A stretch of DNA of 64,000 nt, taken from positions 16,356,147 through 16,420,146 of the forward strand of contig NC_133297.1 of NCBI RefSeq assembly GCF_005239225.2, given 5' to 3'. The stretch's first letter is position 1. The number at the start of each line of letters is the position of its first letter. The translations under genes were made by a program, and so were the position numbers. Below are positions 33,712 through 46,599 of the stretch, piece after piece. The notes below the pieces were generated by a model, which saw only the letters and a list, made by a program, of their open reading frames with translations, had not been told where the DNA came from and made no database searches. The DNA is from Populus alba. Its lineage: Eukaryota > Streptophyta > Magnoliopsida > Malpighiales > Salicaceae.

Positions 33712-35042
33712 CTAGGATCATTATTTTTTTTTCGGGGGGAAACCTTGTGTCGGGTTTGGAAAATTGTATGATGCTGTCAATGCACATGAATTTTTGGTCT
33801 TGCTTCTTCTGGTGATTTGTAATGGTTATTGATTATTATTATTGTATATGAATGCTTAAAGGCTAAACAATAATTGTTTTCTCGTCCCCGGATTTCCCTC
33901 ACCTCTCTCTTCTCTTTTTCTTTTTTATGAAGATTTAGAGAATTCTAAAAAATTCCTGATATGCTCCACGAGTTACTTTTAAGAACAAAACGAATTGCCA
34001 TGATATAAAGGCTTGAATTCGAAACTTTCTATCTCTGGATCTGCAAATGGCTGCAGTTAATCATCTTGAATTCGAAACAATAATTGTGCTCTTGCTCGTG
34101 ACTTTTATTCTTCTTATTAGCTGGTAAAATCACCTTTTTGCCTCGTCTATTTAGACAGAGGTACAAAGTACAACGAGGGATCTCCACCTAATCCAATGGT
34201 ATACGTTAAAAAAGACACAGAAACAGCCTGGGGTAACTAAACTCTACTGCAATCAACAGTAAGTAATGTAATAAGTAAATAAAAAGACCAAGAAAATTAA
34301 CAAATAATTAAGAAAAAAATACCTAGTATTAATCCTCTCAAAACTACAAGCATATATAATCATCCTGTGCGATTTACAAGCCCACGGAGGAGAAGAAAAT
34401 TACAACTACAGCTGGTTCAGGCCAGACATCATACATACCCTCTCAGCTACATATATAAATCCTCTGATATATACATGCCAAATGGAAGGGAGGAAGGGAG
34501 AAAGGAAAATTACAACTACAAGATCTTCGGCCAACCTAGCAACTGGGCGTTCAGATACCCACCATATAGGGAAGCCACTAATAGAATTGAACCGAGTTGG
34601 AAGATTAATAGTCAACATTATGAGCATTAAGCATTTTTATGGCTGAACAAATAAGTATACATTCCCTAGAGAAAAAAACGAAACTCGTGAAACTGCTCAG
34701 GGAATTCAACAGGAAATGAGATTTTCCATTGTGTCAAGGCAAGACAATTGGGCAATCATGTTGGATGATGTCAGAAACCATCTTCATTCACGTTGATGGG
34801 AACTTCTGCCCCGGAACCTTTTTGATGATGCAACAGGAACCAGTTCTTCTCTTACTTCCATACTCCACCTTTTCTCCCCGCAAAAACCTTGACCCCATCA
34901 ATACAATCATATAGCCTGTCATTGCAAGGAAAATAAGGTATCAATTTCCGCTGTTGTTTAGGAAAAAACACCGAGTCTCTCAAAACTAAAGATCGGTTTC
35001 TTTCCCTTTATTCTTCTAAGAGCATGGTTTAACATTGTACAC
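33712..35042. other. Convergent intergenic region, RRP15 and COL9 3' ends
   Basis: Holds the 3' UTRs of two convergent genes. A minus-strand aataaa lies at 35,007-35,012, close to the COL9 stop. The part 34,370-34,920 is less AT-rich than its surroundings and has a repeated ggaaaattacaactaca-like phrase (about 34,395 and 34,505). Short ORFs there (34,406-34,627 minus, 34,367-34,630 plus) have no recognised domain, so extended COL9 3' UTR or a non-coding transcript are the simplest readings. Confidence 0.45.
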
Positions 35043-38000
35043 TCAGAAACTTCTCGTTTGGCTAAGGGGGTCGTAATCATAAGCATCACCAGCTTTGACA
35101 AAACGACCCTTCACACGCCTTCTTACATCTGCCCTTGCTTTGCGAGATGCATACCTCACTTTCTTTTCAAACCTACAACAGAATTAGGAGAACCATTAAA
35201 CACTCTACTGCCATAAAATGCAGAACAATGCGCACAAGACTCTGAAATCAACAAAAGCCTCAAATAAAAACACAACCATAAAAGACAGTTTAGAGTCCAG
35301 GTGAGCAAAATATTTGTGAAAATCACTAAAGAAAAGAGTTAAATAGTTATACATGATAATCAACCATATGTTCTTTCGAATGCTCTTTTCTAACCATGTC
35401 AACTAAAATAAACAAGTCATAAATGCAGTGGTTTTTCTTCATGTGTAAACTACACTCAAATGCATGCATTCCTCTAATTCTTGTGGATTGTATGGTACAT
35501 AAGACTGTATTGCACTGTGTGGACAAATTTCCTCAAAAATAAAATACAAGCAGAGGAAAAAATTACAGTATATAATATACATGTACAACTCGGTAAGAAA
35601 ATCCAACAAGTCAATAGCATAATCAGATTTTCTGTGAAATAAAATGAGAAAGGCCACATAAAACAAGTACAAGTTTCCTTTTGGGAATCACAAAAAAAAA
35701 GGTGGCAGTCCAAGTGAATACACCAAATAGATTTTAGATTGACAGCATACTCACATCCGTGTCTTCTTCTTTTCCTTGTAACGCATTACAGCATCACTCC
35801 GGTTAGCTGATGAGAAGGGACTCTCGGGGCATGGTGGGCACCAGGGAGGCTCTCCCATAAGAAGCATTGAAGATGCTCCACAATCTTGATAATCTGCAGC
35901 ACTACTCTCTACATTAAGGCCAGAAAATGAGAGGCTGGAATGGCCTTGCTTTTCCGTAAAACAAAGGATTGGTTCAGTCTTATTGCTCATCGTAGAATCA
36001 GCAGATGCTGCGTTGCTGCTTGCTGGCTGTACGGTGTTGACCAGTCCAACTGATGACCCCTGGAGACATCCAACTAAACACATTTAACTATGAATGAACC
36101 CAGAAAATGCCTATTGCTGAAAGTTTCTATAAAAGACATGTGATTATACGCAGGTAGATGTAGAATTGTAGTAGCTATGCAAATTGAAATGAAAGAATGA
36201 ATAGACCTTGGAGGCTGGGAGAGGGTTATAAGAAAAACATATCAACTTCAATCAAAGTCCAATTGTGAATGCCAAGATGCTAAATAATAATGCTGAAAGT
36301 TTGAAATGGGAGTCTACTATGTACGCCCAGCTAAAATTAATCCTGGTAACTGGTATGGCTAAATGTCCAAATATTGCATACATCTTTCACCGTGAAAGAT
36401 GTGATTACTTGGAAAATAAAGCAAACAGAAACAATCATCATTTAGTACTAGGTTCAGCATGATCACATGCTGCTTATGGCTAAGACTCACAGATCCAGGT
36501 TCTATGATGTGGCACCTACATTACATTCAGTGAAAATGTACAAGTAGAAAATGCCTTGGAGACATTGATAACATGTATGAGATTTGGGAATCAGGACCAA
36601 CCGCTTGATAGGTACGGTGCCATGATTCGAGGATCAGTTAATTCTGACATGCATGAACTGACTTAATACTCAATGAACACTTTGTTGGACAGCTAACACG
36701 ATGCCATACAAGTTGATGTCATTTTTTAACCCTGTGGCAGTGCATTTTCTTACTGTCACTTCAAAATCAACTAGCCATTCTTGTTTAAGAATTACTCAAT
36801 CCTGTTACAAGACCAGTCAAATCAAGGATTAAGATTGTTTCAGCTTAATGATAAACATTTCCTCTGCAGCACACATAAACACATTGTCCTTGTCAGGACA
36901 TTTACTTCCTTTTTGCCATTTGGCAAGAATCCACAAAACACGAGGTGAGATATGGTGTGAGATCATTTTCTTTTCAATAAAAAGTCCTTGCGTGTAATAT
37001 ATATCAACAATGGAATTATCTTTTTCAATCAGGTCAGAGGAAACATATTTAAACTATATAAATCTTTCCTCTGGAAGAAAAAACTACAAATGAAAGGGAA
37101 ATAATGTTCACCAAAGAGAACTGCCGCAACTTAAAACTGTTTGATATATATCCTTTTCTCATTACTAATTTGACATAAAAAGGACATGGTATCCCAGAAG
37201 TATGCATTTATGTCCAAATGGTACAACAAGGAACAAATAAATCAAAAGACAAAGCTGAGTAAGATAAATGCACAGCAAAAGATAACGAATAAAAGATAAG
37301 AACCTCAGCTGCAACTGCACCCTGACAATTGGAGTCAGCACCAGACATGTCCCTTGTCCCAAATAAGCTATCAATGCCACCATTCTCAAGAAGCTCTTCT
37401 GAATTATTGAGGGTAACACCAAAGAGTTCTTCATAGTTTTCTAGACTCAAATCCATTTCATCCATATTGAAGTCCTCATAAAGATCAGCATCTTCATAGG
37501 GTGCAGGACACTTAGTCCCGGGACAGCATAACTGCAGATGAACAGAGAGAAACATGCACGAGGTCCTTGAGAAACAGAAAATAAAATTTTCACATACCCA
37601 TAAAGAAGCAAAAGTAACGATTTGCTCTCTCTCTATGTATATGTATTTCAATTTGCTAACGAGAAACAATTATATGAAGTTAGGATTTGACTGACTATGA
37701 GCTTAGAGGGAGGTAAGAAAACTCAAAGCCCATGTTGTTAACAGCTGTTAAAGCAAACAGAACTGCATTTCAGAAAATTGTTTTCACAACAGCTGAGAAA
37801 GAAAACAGTTTCTCTTACAGTGTAATGTGTGAGCCCCTCATCACAGATGAAGTTATGTTTCCCAAACTAGTAACGCTTCAGTGGATGATTTTGAAAGTCT
37901 ATAAGCTAAACTTTAGATGTATTTTGCAAAGTTTATAAGAAAACAGTCTCTCTTGTATAAAATTTAGATCACTGTGTTATTTATTAGATTGTCCATGCAA

Positions 38001-38669
38001 CCAAAATGACAAACACCTACATTCCAACACAATAATTTAATTACACCTCCAAGACAATTAAAAAACTCGAGTACCCCATACCTTAGGCAAAGATGTATTT
38101 GCGGATCTTGTTGTCTGGTCTAGATTGTTTGGCACAGAGCTCGATTCATGTATCGAAGAAGACCCATGCCAAACACCTGATTTAGCTATTTCACGCCTGT
38201 CATTAACTTCAACAGCTCCAGATGCACTTTGGCCAATAGTATTCTCTGTAGGACCCCAGGAGTTTGTGGCGCTATTTTCAGCAATGCTCATTAAACCCAA
38301 CTCCTGCTCACAAGTAGATTCACCCCTGGAAGGGAAGTCTAAGACAAATGACCATATTGAAGAAAGCTCAGAAGCTGATGGACAGCCAGAGTAAGAATTG
38401 ATTGTTTGCCTTCTATGTGTGGAAGCTGATGTCGAGGTGCCATGGCCAGCCCAATCACAATTTTGACATAGAGAGATTCTTTCTTCAGCACATCTAACTC
38501 CCGCTGGCTGTGAATTGCATCTTTCACATAAGAGGGTACGTGAATGACGCTTGGACAAAGCATTAGCAGAATGAACATTTCGATCGCATGATAAACATAA
38601 GCTTGCAGCATCTGACCGGCAATAAACCATGGACCTTTGTTCCCCACAAAAATCACAAACGTAACCCAT
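35043..38669 (-). CDS. COL9: CONSTANS-like zinc-finger transcription factor, COL9 type (416 aa, 4 coding exons)
   Basis: Minus-strand coding exons: 38,082-38,669; 37,304-37,531; 35,755-36,059; 35,043-35,172. The total is 1,251 bases including the stop, and splice phases close. Residues 1-45 are a B-box zinc finger (C5, C8, C17, D20, C25, C28, H33, H42). Residues 48-85 are a second, diverged finger (C48, C51, C60, C68, C71, H76, H85; no Asp at the expected place). This one-and-a-half B-box layout is that of group III CONSTANS-like proteins. The middle carries the conserved [16 protein letters not shown] block and an acidic [16 protein letters not shown] block. Residues about 364-405 are a CCT domain ([29 protein letters not shown]), which gives nuclear entry and DNA or partner contact. 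Arabidopsis COL9 delays flowering by lowering CO and FT. Orthology rests on overall resemblance; COL10 is the alternative. Confidence 0.92.
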
Positions 38670-39870
38670 GCTTCAACTCACTGCTGACTCAAATCAAACT
38701 TCACCAATATTGAAACCTCTAACCGAACAAATTTTCAGCTAACAACAGCTACCTTCTTTGGTGGCTCCACAAATGGATTTTACAATCTTCAGATTTCAAG
38801 ATAACCTTCAAGCAAAACCAGATAAGGAAAACGTCATTATCTTTGCTAACAAGGATGAAATACAGGAAATCGAAAGAGAGGTAAGTATTCCGATGAGACA
38901 ATTGGAATGTCACTCTACAATCATGACTACATGGACAACCTTGATTATTTTAGATAATTATTTCTATACAATAAAAAGTGAAAAACAGAAGAAACAAGAG
39001 GTCAGTAAAAACAAAAACATAAAAAGGCAACTGCAAATTTTCTAACTCGAGAAAGAAGAACATGATCTATCCAGCGAAATCCATGGCTTTAATTAAGAAA
39101 CCACATGAAGAAGTTAAAAAATTAAGACTTGATGAAATTTATAATTACTTTCCAAAGATGTGCTAAGCTCTTGACTTTTTTCTTTCAAAGAAAGAAGAGA
39201 AAAAACGGTGTGAAAATATGGAAGCCAACCCAATAAAGCAACAAAGTATGACTTTTCGTGTCAAAACTGCTAGCTACTAGGAAGAAAAAAAAATCAACTA
39301 AATCCACTTGACGCATGAAAACAGGAATTAAATCCAATAATGGAATTCAACCCCAAAGATTTGAAGAATCAACCAGCATCCCGAATAGCAAATACCAAAA
39401 AACACAGAATCCAATAACCTGATGCCAAAAATGCAAAGGAATTCAGTAATAAGAAGCTAACATAAAAAGGATCCATCTCTTACCTTCTTTACAAAAAAAC
39501 AAACAAACAGGATTATGATGGAACGAACCCAGAAAAGGAAATACATAAAAGAGTAAAGAAAACAGAGTAATTACGGCAAGGAAAAAGAAAATCGGTTGAA
39601 AAGCAGTAATTCAAGCAAAAAAAATATTAAATTATTGCCACCCCAGTAACAAAAAAAAAAGTATATATTTACAAAGCTGAAGAAAACCTACCAGGAAAGG
39701 AGCTCTCTTGAATCTCTCTCCATCCCTGTGAAACTTGTTTCCTTCCTCGCAGAATAACTATTCCGTTCGAGATTTGAAAAAGGAAAAGAGCAAGGCTTGG
39801 AAGAGTAGCACTGAAAGAAAGAGAGAGGGCGATGATGAGGGAGCGAGGGAGGGATAAGAGAGAGATAGGA
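38670..39870 (-). other. COL9 5' leader with intron
   Basis: A good donor (ctg|gtaggt on the minus strand) lies at 39,691/39,692, and pyrimidine-rich acceptor candidates lie just before the ATG at 38,667-38,669 (for example gtcag about 15 bases upstream). No ORF in this interval connects to the COL9 frame. A leader intron of about 1 kb with a first exon of roughly 39,692-39,850 is inferred. The exact acceptor and transcription start are not determined. The GA-rich stretch 39,815-39,875 would be near the cap site. Confidence 0.55.
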
Positions 39871-39950
39871 ATTGGGTGGGTGTGTTATGACATGTAATGT
39901 TTTGTTATGTTATCCACATGTGTGAAACTGTGTGTGAGTGTGTGAGAGAG

Positions 39951-40146
39951 TGACGTCAGCTGATAAAAAGTGCAAAAGAGTAGAGGAGGAAGCATTAAAA
40001 AGGGGTCAAGTTGTGGGTGGGGGTAGCACAAGTGGGACCCTGTCCTTTTCAATTAGTAAAAGCAAAAAATTAGGTCCCTTCATCTTGTTATTCTTGGTCC
40101 CCTACTCTCCCTCCCCCTACAAAATTTTGATAATGTTTGCCACGTG
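39951..40146 (-). promoter_or_regulatory. COL9 upstream bZIP/bHLH-type palindromes
   Basis: Two perfect palindromes lie upstream of the inferred COL9 leader: tgacgtca (39,951-39,958, a CRE/C-box type bZIP site) and cacgtg (40,141-40,146, a G-box). Both are well-known contact sites for light- and clock-linked bZIP or bHLH factors in plants. Use at this gene is inferred from position only. Confidence 0.5.
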
Positions 40147-40159
40147 TTAATCCCTTTTT

Positions 40160-43100
40160 TAAAATATTTTTTTTAAGAGATATTAAAATAATATATTTTT
40201 ATATTTGTATATTAAATTATTTTAAAATTAAAAAAAAATTAATTTAAAATTAAAAAAAAATCAAAACTTTTCAAAAATATCTTCTGAACACAGACAAAAA
40301 AACAAAAAACAAAGATACTATTCCACATATGCTTTCCCACTTGCTTACCCTTTTTACCCACCCCTTTTCTATCCAGTCACCACTACACGTCGCTAATGCC
40401 ACAAATAGGTGTACACTACTTCCAATTTCAGTGCTCCGCTGCAAGCCGAATTTATTTCCAGTTTGAGATTATTATAATTTAAAATGTTTTTTATTTAAAA
40501 ATATTTTAAAATAATATTTTTATTTATTTTTAAAAAAAAATTATTTATAAGATTAGCATATTAAAACAATCTGAAAATATAAAAAAAATTATTTTTAGCA
40601 AAAAAAATTAAATTTTGAGGGAACGTGGTTTCAACCGCGTTCCCAAACGCGCAACTACACCGCATGTAAGTGTGTGTCGTGGGCTGGATTAATTTTTTTT
40701 ATTAAAAAAAATAAAAAATAATTATGTTTTTTAAATAAATAAGAAAATTTTGATAATTAAACTAAATCTTGATTAATTTAATAATATAATAGAAAAATAA
40801 GGCAACAATAAAAAAAATAAGAATAAAAAAATATTGTCTAGGAAAAGCTGGATTAAAATACAAAATTTATGACTGACGTATAAGATTGGAATGACTATAG
40901 AAGCATGATACCATAAAAAAAAATTCACTTGAAAAAAAGAACACGAAAAAAAAAATTAAATGATAATATTGGAAAAGAAAATAAGATGATAAAAAAAATT
41001 AAAAAAAAAAAGTTAAACATGTAGAATATTTCAACATGTTTTCTTACTTAAAAATATTCTTAAAATTAAATTGGAAAACTTTTATACGCATCTAATTAAA
41101 TAAATCAAGAAACATTGTGTCAAGAAATGAAAATAAAAAGGTCATTAATAATATATAAAAACAAAACGAGAAAAACTAAGACATAAATATAGATTAAGAT
41201 ATTTTATATCGTAACACCGGTCATTTATCTGATTGTGTTTAATGAATTTATTTATTAAAATAAATTTTTAATAGAAATTAAAAAAAAAATTATGCAAAGC
41301 TATACATATTAAAAATATTATAAAAATAAATATATTTTTTATTTGTAAAAACCGATTTAATCTATATAAATATTTAAAAAAAATGAAATGAATCATTCTA
41401 ACCTCCTTAAAAATTAAACACATCCAATGTAATTAAAAATAACAATCGTTATTCCAAAAAGGCTAAATAAGAAAAAACAATCACAGAAAAATAAAATACA
41501 AACTTAAAATAAAAAGAAAACATATAAAAAATGGTTTTAATATATCAATTTATACTTTTAATATTAATCATTGGAACTATTTCCTCATCTCTTCTTGGTT
41601 GCAGTTAATTAGAACAACTGAAGACAAGAGCTATACATTTAATCTAGTAATAGCCTTAAGAATTAGAGAGATTGATGAAGCTAAACAATACAAGCACAAG
41701 CAATTGCATTTAATTTATTCGAACATTTTTCCTAAAATTTATTAATTGTTTATCCAAAAAATCATTAAACCTTAGTTGTTTTACAAATTAAAAAGATTAA
41801 ATAATTAAGAATTTGATATTTAACCTATCAATAGATTTCAACAAATAATAAACTAGTAAGGCTCCTAGTCATTAAACGAGACAAACATGAAAATAGACAT
41901 CGAAAAACATTCAATACTCAAAGCATAAATTGAACAATGAAAACAAATTAGATCTCACAGTTTTATTGACTCCGAGGCCTTCGTTTCTTTTGATCAAATA
42001 AAAAATGAGTTACACAGTACCATCATGAAAACTCGAAGGAGAAAAGGAAAAGAGAGAAGTTTGATCTCATCTCCCCCTTTCTCTTTTACATGTTTTTTTT
42101 TCCTCTTTAGAAGTCTAAAAATCTCCAAAAAATACTCTCAATATTATCCTCCAATAATAACTATCAAATCTGAATAGTTAATGAAATTATTAAATAATAA
42201 AATAGAGTCTTTTTACAACAAGTAAAGTGATGTCCTTCAGTAGAATTCATGCACCACATATAAAAGCTTCTGAAAATAAATCATGTCATAATAGATTTGT
42301 ATGCCAAAGGACATTCCAACACATTGACAATATAGGTGCGGAGGCTTTATGTCCAATTACGACCTCGGTTCAGTCATAATCTCTTAAAACTCAAAACATG
42401 AAGGTTTGTGGAGCTTTTTCCTAGTGTTTATGTATCATTTTGAATGTTTATATATTTTGAATCATCTCAATTGAAGCTTGGATGAGAGAATTATCCCCAA
42501 ATTATAAAGTTGTATCAAAATTGTTCAAAATCGTTCAATTAACTTTGTTTTGCCCTTAACACCTCTATTTGCATTCTAAATCAAAATATAATTAACAACC
42601 ACATTTAAGCATCAAATAGGTATAGAATACTAAATATTAAGGGAGAAATATGACATATTGAATTCTCATCAATTATCCATTATCTTAAAGTTAGGATGCT
42701 ACTTTTTGTTATGGCACTCTTCTACTATATGAAGCCTTTATGCATGCTTTTCTTATTTTTTTTTTATGTTTTCTACTTTGTTTTCGTTGTTTCCCTTAGA
42801 TTTTTTAGGCATATCTACTCTATTTTCTTTGTTTGCTTAGCTGTTTGATTTCTCTTTAGATTTTTTTTCCTTTAAATATTGATTCCTAACAGTGATTTGT
42901 TGTCTTTGTTGATATGTATAAACTTTCATTATTGTGCTCATTTGTTTCATTTTGTCCTTTCTTTTTTATCAAGATAAGGCTTGATTTACTACTGATCTTT
43001 ATCATATTTCATCTTCTTAGTGGCCTATTTTAACAAATTTTGAGAGCATTCCTTTCGATTTCACATATTTGCTTTACAATTTATATCACTTTGATTACTT

Positions 43101-44370
43101 TGGTACAAGTTCTTATCCCTGTTGTTATGATGGAGTTTATTTTTTTATGACATCTTTAGTCTTGCTTTTCAATTTAATTCTTACGCTTTGTTTTTTTTTT
43201 TTTTCAATTTACTTGGCACCCTTATGATTGGATTTATCTTCTTACAATTCTTTATGTGGCAGGACTAACATGTATCTATTTATTTTCCATCATTTTTTAT
43301 TACGTTACATTTTGGTTGACTGCCGTTTTCTTTTCTTTTCTTTTGTGACCCTAAATATATTCTCATGCCTTGCTAATTCTTACCTTGCATGAATTTTTCA
43401 AGTCATACTTCTTATATTTTCGTATCATACTTATCATTCTTTGTTCAATAGCATGTCATTAGATTTATAATTCATTTGTTGTCTTTTATTCTTTTAAAGT
43501 CATCTCATTTGTATCCTAATTGTTGTTGTCACTAGATGGGTGTTAACACATTGGTTTTTTTGCAAGATTGTCAACTATACAGCCTTCTCAATGTTTGGGA
43601 TACACCATGCAAGGATATGTCATTTCTAAGCAAACCTTTGATTCATTCCTAACTTCCTCTGTAATAGTTTTAGCATTCACTTTTGAAGAATGGTCTCTCA
43701 CCTTCTACCCTCCCTTTTTTTTTCACATGTCATAAAACTTTCTATTTTTTTTTACAGACATGCTATGTTCCATAATAAATCTTATGTTTCTTAGCTTCTC
43801 AAGTGTTAAGGAAGCTTTGCTATTGCTTTTTCACATGATAAATCACAACGTTGATTTTTATATGCCAAACGTTATACAATGAAGTTGTGTTTTACACTTA
43901 CTTTCATTTCCCTTGTAAGGTAATGTTAGGATTGATGTTGTCACACAATGAAAGAATATGTTGCAGCTATAGTGTAGTGCAAGCAACATAGCTAGTATTC
44001 TTTATAAGAGACTGATGGTGAGACTAAATTTAAAATCTCTAGATTGAATGCCTTTTTTCTTACTATTAGAGTCAACTTTTTAAAGATATTACTAATTTAC
44101 ATTACTTTTATGAAATTTAATGGTAAGTTTTTATTCAATAATTTGTAATATAAAGATTGATAAATCTATCATTCAAGACCATTTCAGTAATAACATTAAT
44201 CGATAAATTTGTGAACATAGAAACAACATGTTAAACTATTCATTTCCAATATTATTAGATTTATTAGCAAAGTTTTGCTAATTTGTTTGGAACATACTAT
44301 AGCAGCAAGGACTCTCGTTGTATGTATTAATGTTTCCTTTCTTTTACGAATTGTTTTTATGATTTTTTAT
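40160..44370. other. Gene-free AT-rich region
   Basis: A MITE-like copy lies at about 40,460-40,650. It is followed by ~1 kb of A-rich sequence (40,690-41,580). The segment 41,580-44,300 is of mixed composition, with T-rich stretches and no supported ORF, RNA or transposon protein on either strand. Confidence 0.5.
40460..40650. repeat. MITE-like copy near COL9 promoter
   Basis: A diverged member of the ~200 bp AT-rich family recognised by tttaaaatattttaaaa-type runs, gattagcatattaaaa and ttttagcaaaaaaaatt, with a ggaacgtggtttcaaccgcgttccc block at its end (40,619-40,643). That block is a near-perfect palindrome (ggaacg..cgttcc). Confidence 0.5.
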
Positions 44371-44374
44371 TAAC

Positions 44375-44760
44375 ATATCAAATTTGATGAATCGATTCGG
44401 TGATCAATTGATCTAAAGTTTGACTCGAGTTAAGTTTGCTTTTGATCCATATGGAAAGTTGACCCAATCAAAATATAGGTGACTTAGTTGGTCAACCCAT
44501 GACCTAGTTGACTTGGTAGAACTCGAGTAGGATTCGATCAGATCAACTCTAATAATTTTTTTTAACTTTATCCAAAAAGATGTTGTTTTATTTTTTTTTT
44601 TATCAAAAACAACATTATTTTTGTTTGTTTTTTTTTAAATGAAATAATGTTGTTTTATGATAAACTTGAGTTGATCCACTAGCTCGTAAACTGATCCAAC
44701 TAACTAGTGACCCAAGTCTAGGACAAGGTCATATCCTGAGCCAACTATGATAATTATGGT
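44375..44760. repeat. ggtcaacc-rich dispersed repeat copy
   Basis: Contains repeated ttgaccc, ggtcaaccc and tagttgacttgg words interspersed with T-runs and tgttgtttta phrases. It is the same vocabulary as the 358 bp MITE at 10.37 kb and the copies at 46.7 and 47.3 kb. Its termini and any target duplication were not resolved. Confidence 0.55.
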
Positions 44761-44769
44761 TAATAGTAG

Positions 44770-46590
44770 TATCATTTAGAGTTCTGAAAATGACTAATGA
44801 CGTTTTTAACCTTGTTTATGAAATTCTCCTTTTTTATGAATTCCATCTTAAGAAGAAATTATCTGAATTCCAATTTTATTAGATTAAACCATAAAAAAAG
44901 TCATCTGAATTTTTTTCAAAAATTAAAAATTAAAAAAAGAAAACATGAAATTTGATTCTCCCCTCTCTTATCATGTTCTCCCCATATCAACCCAACAACC
45001 ATTTCTCTCTCTTTCATAATTATGTAAAACTCCTAATTTTATGGTCTCAAGAGGTTATTGTTTCAAAGCTGATGTTTTTTTGAGTTTTTGGTGGTGGGTT
45101 TTGAGATAAAGTGAAGAATTTGGGGGGGTTTTGATGGTTATTGAAAAGAAGTTAACTTTGAAGTAAAGAGTGAGAATAATAGATTTTATGGAGGTTGTTG
45201 AGAAAAATATTTTTGAATATTTTTACTAAAAAGAAATTAAAGAAAAAACCTAAAAGGCATCAAGCTTTTGCTGTAGGCATAGACTCAAAATGACATATAC
45301 CTATCACTTTAGAGTATTTTTGGCATTTCAGATTTAATTGCACAATGAATTACCAAACTTACCTCTAGAAGCCAAAAAACAAAAAATAGGTGTGCAAGGG
45401 CATTTGTACATTCTCCTTCTTTTCTTTTTTCTTTTTTTGTAATTATCGAATTGAGAGAGAGTTTATTGCATCTTTTACCAATTGTATAATATTATTTAAA
45501 TGATAAATCTGGAGGCATGTGGGGGATCTAGCAAGTTTGTGGCTGGGTGTGCGGCTACTTTACGTGGCCAGATGGTGCCTTCCAATGCGACAATGAAATC
45601 CTCTCGATTGTCTTCACCTAACCAGACAACACATGTTTCTTTTTTGCCTTTAGTTCGTTATCAACAACCATTTCTTTTTCCCCCCTCTTTTTCGCTCACA
45701 TCCTAAGGAAGCGCACTTTCCCTCAAAAAGACCAGAGACCAAATCTGAAGAAATAACTAATTAAAGGATATTTGTTTTAATTAAAATAATTTATAAAGAA
45801 AAGAATTTATTTTCAATTTCATCCCCTAATATTTATTTATTTTTCTGTTAACCTTGGTCCTTAAAAATGCAACCCTTTAATTAGTTTTTTCTCACTTTAG
45901 ATTTGATCTCTAGTCTTTTAATTAGTATATATTTTATTTAAAATAATTTATAAAATTCAAATTTCTTTTTAATTTCATCTTCCTTGGATTTTTTTTCATA
46001 TGTTAAACTTGATCCCCATTATTTTAATTTCTATTTATATTCTTTAAAATGGTTTATATAATTATTATTATTTTATTTCATCCTCATTAGATTTTTTTTC
46101 CTATCGAATTTGATCTTTAAATTTTTTATTTCTATTTTTTTTATCTTTAAAGTTTTTTTGTTTGATTTTATTTTATGATTTCATTATTCAACATTAGTTT
46201 TGACGGGTGTTAAAAGGTTCAACTAAATTTGCTTAGGGTTTTTTTTTTTCCTTTTTCAACCTTAGATGTTTTTTTAATCTCTTTTTTTTCACTTCCTATA
46301 AGATTTTCCATGTCTTTGAAAAACAACATAGGTTGCCTAGAGGGTTTTTTTTTTTTACTTTATTTAATTTAGTTCTTTTTATAAGGATTTTTGCTTTTGA
46401 ATTAAATTAAATCGATTGATTAAATATAAGCATGAAATGTTAATTGTATGGTATTTTTAGGTTTGCTTTACAAGTCGTTATTCTAACAACACGGGAGATC
46501 TCTTTCAATCACCTAAATCATAGATTTTTCTTGCTTTATGTTGCATTAATATCATTTTTTATATCTCTTTTAATTGTTAAAAAATTGCTT
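44770..46590. other. Gene-free region, pyrimidine-rich
   Basis: Mostly T-rich low-complexity sequence with a recurring aatttcatcc/ttgatcc vocabulary (45,790-46,200). A small island of normal base composition at 45,510-45,720 carries an unsupported 68-codon ORF (45,500-45,706) with no recognised domain. Confidence 0.45.
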
Positions 46591-46599
46591 AATTAAAAA

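Noticed and set aside
34406..34627. Minus-strand 73-codon ORF downstream of COL9
   Set aside because: No recognised domain, and a plus-strand ORF covers the same bases; more likely UTR sequence.
37208..37669. 153-codon minus-strand ORF as an independent gene
   Set aside because: Its central part is COL9 exon 2; both ends are intron sequence beyond consensus splice sites.
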